From Terriglobus roseus (lineage in GTDB: Bacteria; Acidobacteriota; Terriglobia; Terriglobales; Acidobacteriaceae), in the NCBI RefSeq assembly GCF_900102185.1, contig NZ_LT629690.1, positions 4,216,001 through 4,280,000 of the forward strand: 64,000 nt of DNA, in the 5' to 3' direction. The position numbers and the translations under genes are program-made. The notes below the pieces were generated by a model, which made no database searches, had not been told where the DNA came from, and saw nothing but the letters and a program-made list of their open reading frames with translations. Positions 60,513-64,000 of this stretch are shown here, in pieces (position 1 is the stretch's first letter; every line of letters begins with the position of its first letter).

Positions 60513-60560
60513 CCGGGCCCGTTTCGTTCTGTATCTATCGACAGAATGCAGCGGGTCCGG
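60513..60560 (+). terminator. Terminator-like hairpin after receptor 3
   Basis: CCGGGCCCG (60513-60521) pairs with CGGGTCCGG (60552-60560) with one G:T, and an inner TTCTGT/ACAGAA stem extends it. ATGTTTTC follows. Confidence 0.7.
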
Positions 60561-60609
60561 ATGTTTTCAGGGCATCGATGCGCTTTTTGCACCTTCAGGG
60601 GAGATGACA

Positions 60610-62256
60610 GTGATTGGTTTGAAAAACAAACTGGCGGCAGTTGCTTGCGCGGCTGCAGTGGTAATGGGACAAGGTTCGTTCGCGCAGGAAGCGGGCGGCG
60701 ACAAGGTGGATCTGACCACGTTGAACGCGATTAAGCGCGAGGCGTTTGAGCGTTCGCAGGTGATGGAGAACCTGTATTACATGAGCGAGGTGTACGGCCC
60801 GCGTGTGAACAACAGCAGTAACCATCGCGCTGCTGCAGAGTGGGCCATGAAGCAGATGAAGGAATGGGGTCTGCAGAATGTTCACCTGGAATCGTGGGGA
60901 CCGTTTGGATACGGCTGGCAGATCAAGAAGTTCTACGGCGCGCTTGAGACACCGGCGTATGCTTCGTTGATTGGATTCCCGCTGGCGTGGACGCCGGGCA
61001 CGGAAGGCCCTGTGACGGCTGAGGCAGTGTGGGCACCGTTGCATACCGAGCGTGACTTTGAGAAGTACAAGGGCAAGCTGAAGGGCAAGATTGTTCTGAT
61101 CTTCGATCCGCGGGAACTGGAGATGCACACCGAGGCGGAAGCCAAGCGGCTTACCGATGCTGAGGTGATGGCGCGCACGATTACGAATGATGTTTCGCGT
61201 CCTGGTGGTTTTGGTGGTGCGCGTCCGGGGGCTGCTGCTCCGCGTCCCGGTGACATTACTCCGACCACAACTTCAACCGCTGCGGCCACTGGCATGGTGT
61301 TGCGGAACAAGATCAACAAGTTTCTGAAGGACGAAGGCGCTGCAGTTGCGATCACACCGGGATACAACGGCGATGGTGGCACGGTATTCGCGTCGTATGG
61401 TGGTTCGCAGAATCCGAATGATCCTGTTGGTCCGCCGATGGCTGCGATCACTCCGGAACAGTACAACCGCGTGGTGCGTTTGCTACAGCATGGCGAGCAT
61501 CCGAAGCTGACGTTCGATATCCAGGTGGATTATCAGAAGGATGATCTGAATGGCTTCAACGTGATCGGCGAGATTCCGGGAACGACGAAGGCTGACGAAG
61601 TTGTGATGGTTGGCGGTCACTTCGATAGCTGGCAGGGTGGCACAGGTGCAACTGACAACGGCACCGGTTCTTCTGTTGCAATGGAAGCGATGCGTATTCT
61701 TGCCACAATCAAGAAGCCGATGGCGCGTACGGTTCGTGTTGCGCTGTGGGGTGGCGAAGAAGAAGGTCTGTACGGATCGCTGGCGTATGTGCAGAAGCAC
61801 TATGCACCGCGCACCACGATGGTGAAGACGCCAGAGTATGACAAGCTGGACGTCTACTTCAACGATGACTCGGGTTCGGGCCGCTTCCGTGCTGTGTCTG
61901 CGCTTGGATCGGACGAGATGGCATCAATCTTCCGTTCGTGGATTGAGCCGATCAAGGATGTGGGCATCATTGCTGTGACGGGACAGACCGCTGGTGCGAC
62001 GAAGGCTCCGGGTGGTACGGATTCCACTTCGTTCTCGTGGATTGGCCTGAACGGCATTGGCTTCATGCAGGATCCGTTGGAATACGGCTCGCGCACGCAT
62101 CACTCCAACATGGATCTGTATGACCGTGTGCAGAAGGGCGATGTGATGCAGGGCTCGATGATTGAAGCCTGGTTTGCTTACAACGCTGCGACGCGTGCTG
62201 AAATGCTGCCTCGCATTGAAACGCCGAAGCCGGATCCTACGGCGAAGGGTTTCTAA
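60610..62256 (+). CDS. Exported M28 family metallopeptidase (paralog of 9233)
   Basis: About 548 residues, exported (IGLKNKLAAVACAAAVVMGQ, FAQ). The metal ligands follow the same order as in the 9233 protein: GGHFDSWQGG, GATDNGTGS, GGEEEGLYGS, YFNDDSGSG and HHSNMD. A PA-like insert is present (GKLKGKIVLIFDP). A Gly/Pro/Ala-rich loop lies near 200-225. The GTG at 60610 is favoured because GGGGAG would have no gap before ATG 60604 but a 6-base gap before GTG. It probably trims peptides in the periplasm and lies directly after the receptor array, a suggestive pairing. It ends before a G/C-rich hairpin. Confidence 0.92.
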   Translation: MIGLKNKLAAVACAAAVVMGQGSFAQEAGGDKVDLTTLNAIKREAFERSQVMENLYYMSEVYGPRVNNSSNHRAAAEWAMKQMKEWGLQNVHLESWGPFGYGWQIKKFYGALETPAYASLIGFPLAWTPGTEGPVTAEAVWAPLHTERDFEKYKGKLKGKIVLIFDPRELEMHTEAEAKRLTDAEVMARTITNDVSRPGGFGGARPGAAAPRPGDITPTTTSTAAATGMVLRNKINKFLKDEGAAVAITPGYNGDGGTVFASYGGSQNPNDPVGPPMAAITPEQYNRVVRLLQHGEHPKLTFDIQVDYQKDDLNGFNVIGEIPGTTKADEVVMVGGHFDSWQGGTGATDNGTGSSVAMEAMRILATIKKPMARTVRVALWGGEEEGLYGSLAYVQKHYAPRTTMVKTPEYDKLDVYFNDDSGSGRFRAVSALGSDEMASIFRSWIEPIKDVGIIAVTGQTAGATKAPGGTDSTSFSWIGLNGIGFMQDPLEYGSRTHHSNMDLYDRVQKGDVMQGSMIEAWFAYNAATRAEMLPRIETPKPDPTAKGF

Positions 62257-62281
62257 GATAGAAGCCTGAAGATAAGAGAGA

Positions 62282-62309
62282 GGGCAGGCCGCCAACAGGA
62301 GGCTTGCCC
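62282..62309 (+). terminator. Terminator-like hairpin after M28 gene
   Basis: GGGCAGGCC pairs with GGCTTGCCC (one G:T) across a 10-base loop. CCCTTCGTCTTT follows. The upstream promoter of the next gene is not identified. Confidence 0.65.
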
Positions 62310-62421
62310 CCTTCGTCTTTAGGGCCAGAGCGCCTACCTTGGATGGGTCTTTCACTGCGGGAAACGATTCCAATTTTCACGATTCCTGTGACGCATTGCG
62401 ACATATAATGGCGCAATTCGT

Positions 62422-64000
62422 ATGACTTCGCTAAACTTGCGCCTTCGCTGCCTTCTTTCTCTTCTCCTAGTTGTCTTCTTGCAAGGATGTGCTGGTGGTG
62501 GTTCGGGTTCAGGCTCGAATCCGTCCGGCGGAACGACCACGCCGACACAGACAACGTTGACCGTGACGGGAATTAGTCCGACAAAGATACAGGCTGGTGC
62601 GTCTGATTTAACCCTGACGATTACAGGCACAGGGTTTCAGCAAAGCACTCAGTTACAGCTGGCAGGGGCGACTGTCACATCGGCCTATGTAAGCGGTACT
62701 CAGATGACTGCCCTTGTTCCGGCGAAGTCACTCACGAATGGAGCTCTGCTCACAGTGGTGGCCATGAACGGCAGCACAACTAGTAGTTCTCCTGCGAATG
62801 CTCTTTCGCTGGAAGTGGATAACCCTGTACCGCAGGTGACTGGATTTAGCCCTTCTTCATTGATGGCTGCTGCGGGCTCATCGACGATGTCGCTGAGCGG
62901 AAGCGGCTTTGTTCCCAGCAGTGTAGTGCAGATCAATGGCACACCAAGACCAACGGCATTCGGAAACTCCGGGCAAGTCACTTTTACCGTAACGGATGAA
63001 GATCTGGCTTCTGGGGGCTCGCTAAACCTGACCGTATTTAATCCAGCACCAGCTGGTGGTACGTCGTCCGCTGCATCTGTTCCAGTGCTTTATCCGTTAC
63101 CGAGTCTTGTTTCGCTTTCACCGTCTTCGGTGCCACAGGGTAATACCTCAGCTAAGACCATCACGGTTACTGGCACTAACTTTATGTCTGGTTCAGTAGC
63201 CATGGTGAATGGCAGTGCTCGGCCGACGAGTGTTCTGAACAATTCGCAACTGACATTTGACCTGAGTGTCGCAGACCAGGCGACGGCTGGCACAGTGAGT
63301 GTGACGATCACCAATCCCACACCGGGGGGTGGAACTTCATCTGCCGCGACATTGACGATTGCAAAATCGACTCCGAGCTCCGTTGTGTCTTCGGTCACGC
63401 CCACACAATTTGTGGTGAACACCGCGGCGAGCTTCACGGTCCAGGCAACAAATATCTCCGCATCGTCAGTCGTTAACTGGAACGGAACACCGCTGACGAC
63501 GACTTACACCTCCTATACCGTGTCAAACGCCACGTATTACTATCTGGTCGCGACGCTACCGGCCAGCTTAGTTCCAGCCGTAGGTACTGCCTCCGTGACG
63601 GTGACTAATCCGACCTCTGCACCTTCCAATGCGATAACTGTACAGGTTGTGAATCCGCCGGTTCCAGTGCTAACAAGCATCGCACCCAACGGAACTCCCC
63701 TCGGTACTGGTACGACGGTGACTGTCACTGGCACTAGTTTTACTTCGAGTTCATCTGTCTTCTGGGACGGTGTTGCACAACCCACTACGTTTAAGAATTC
63801 CGCAACGTTGACTTTCCAAGTTGCGGCATCGCAGGTAACACTGCCGGGCAATCACCAGGTCACGGTCAGCACTCCGGCACCGGGCGGTGGAGCGTCAGCG
63901 CCGGCAGGATTTACCGCGTACATCTCGATTCCCACCAACGCGATGGTGAAGCATCCCACGAATGGTCTCCTGTACGTGTCTGTTCCAGGTTCGGCGGGAC
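62422..64000 (+). CDS. IPT/TIG-domain lipoprotein (N-terminal part)
   Basis: The gene opens at ATG 62422 and runs 526 codons past the right edge without a stop. The signal MTSLNLRLRCLLSLLLVVFL ends in the lipobox LQGC, followed by a Gly/Ser linker. At least five repeats of an IPT/TIG-type immunoglobulin-like fold follow, each starting with a V..L/F.P pattern (VTGISPTKIQAGASDLTLTI; VTGFSPSSLMAAAGSSTMSL; VSLSPSSVPQGNTSAKTITV) and carrying T..G..F..S and V.NG..R motifs. The last visible part (AMVKHPTNGLLYVSVPG) may open a beta-propeller. Surface anchoring and ligand binding are inferred. Confidence 0.85.
   Translation, partial: MTSLNLRLRCLLSLLLVVFLQGCAGGGSGSGSNPSGGTTTPTQTTLTVTGISPTKIQAGASDLTLTITGTGFQQSTQLQLAGATVTSAYVSGTQMTALVPAKSLTNGALLTVVAMNGSTTSSSPANALSLEVDNPVPQVTGFSPSSLMAAAGSSTMSLSGSGFVPSSVVQINGTPRPTAFGNSGQVTFTVTDEDLASGGSLNLTVFNPAPAGGTSSAASVPVLYPLPSLVSLSPSSVPQGNTSAKTITVTGTNFMSGSVAMVNGSARPTSVLNNSQLTFDLSVADQATAGTVSVTITNPTPGGGTSSAATLTIAKSTPSSVVSSVTPTQFVVNTAASFTVQATNISASSVVNWNGTPLTTTYTSYTVSNATYYYLVATLPASLVPAVGTASVTVTNPTSAPSNAITVQVVNPPVPVLTSIAPNGTPLGTGTTVTVTGTSFTSSSSVFWDGVAQPTTFKNSATLTFQVAASQVTLPGNHQVTVSTPAPGGGASAPAGFTAYISIPTNAMVKHPTNGLLYVSVPGSAG

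Noticed and set aside
1-64000. tRNA, rRNA, CRISPR, IS elements or prophage
   Set aside because: No T-arm consensus, no direct repeat-spacer array, no transposase or integrase frames were found.

Overview
The window looks like chromosome of a soil Acidobacteriota of class Terriglobia (a Terriglobus, Edaphobacter or Granulicella-like member of the Acidobacteriaceae). This is inferred from gene content, not from a marker search. The main clues are three very large Oar-type TonB-dependent receptors with N-terminal carboxypeptidase-regulatory-like domains, two TIGR03435-family proteins, several secreted M28 peptidases, a DUF4159 protein and moderately GC-rich coding DNA. I found no rRNA, tRNA, CRISPR array, insertion sequence or prophage. 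Codon use and gene density look chromosomal throughout.

Layout. 1-960: the start of a TetX-like FAD monooxygenase diverges from a TetR regulator across two tandem palindromic operators. 992-9052: ruvA, an unknown acidobacterial gene, a small membrane protein and a sugar-acid block (hexuronate-type MFS carrier, sugar SDR, Zn-dependent polyol dehydrogenase, two exported Gfo/Idh/MocA oxidoreductases). Inverted copies of a 240-250 bp repeat flank 1229-5206. 9233-13844: M28 peptidase, VOC protein, a strongly folded non-coding stretch ending in an orphan terminator, CAT-like and GNAT acetyltransferases, then the yidD-rnpA-rpmH block on the minus strand. 14108-19280: exported BNR-type and PHP-type proteins, DUF2062, and a nuclease-helicase of the DUF2075/Schlafen-like type. 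19373-25902: thrS, methyltransferase, cupin, two tandem small CxxC proteins, a frameshifted TIGR03435 gene and another M28 peptidase.

26214-30590 is the energy-transduction operon tonB-exbB-exbD-exbD-exbD followed by a TPR lipoprotein gene. 30670-35512 holds a P-loop kinase-like gene, maf, rpiA (maf and rpiA overlap by 4 bp), a large exported unknown and a hexose-6-phosphate mutarotase headed by the third repeat copy. 35852-49230 is mixed accessory and housekeeping content: a GAF protein with an orphan histidine-kinase H-box, a CPBP protease, LysR-SDR-RidA, a diguanylate cyclase split by an in-frame amber codon, a LamG-like exported protein, TlpA-like thioredoxin, DUF4159, an intact TIGR03435 gene, an SQR-like flavoprotein and an MscS channel. 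49571-64000 carries three tandem Oar-like receptors, each followed by a strong terminator, then an M28 peptidase paralogous to the one at 9233, and an IPT/TIG-domain lipoprotein that runs off the window.

How the parts connect. The TonB-ExbB-ExbD motor would energise the three receptors. The periplasmic peptidases could process peptides brought in by them, and the sugar-acid carrier and dehydrogenases could feed central metabolism through rpiA and the mutarotase. The most unusual items are the three-copy dispersed repeat with exactly conserved internal spacing, the orphan structured RNA at about 11560-11720, the amber-interrupted PAS-GGDEF gene, the Lys-to-Arg sugar SDR and the duplicated small CxxC proteins.
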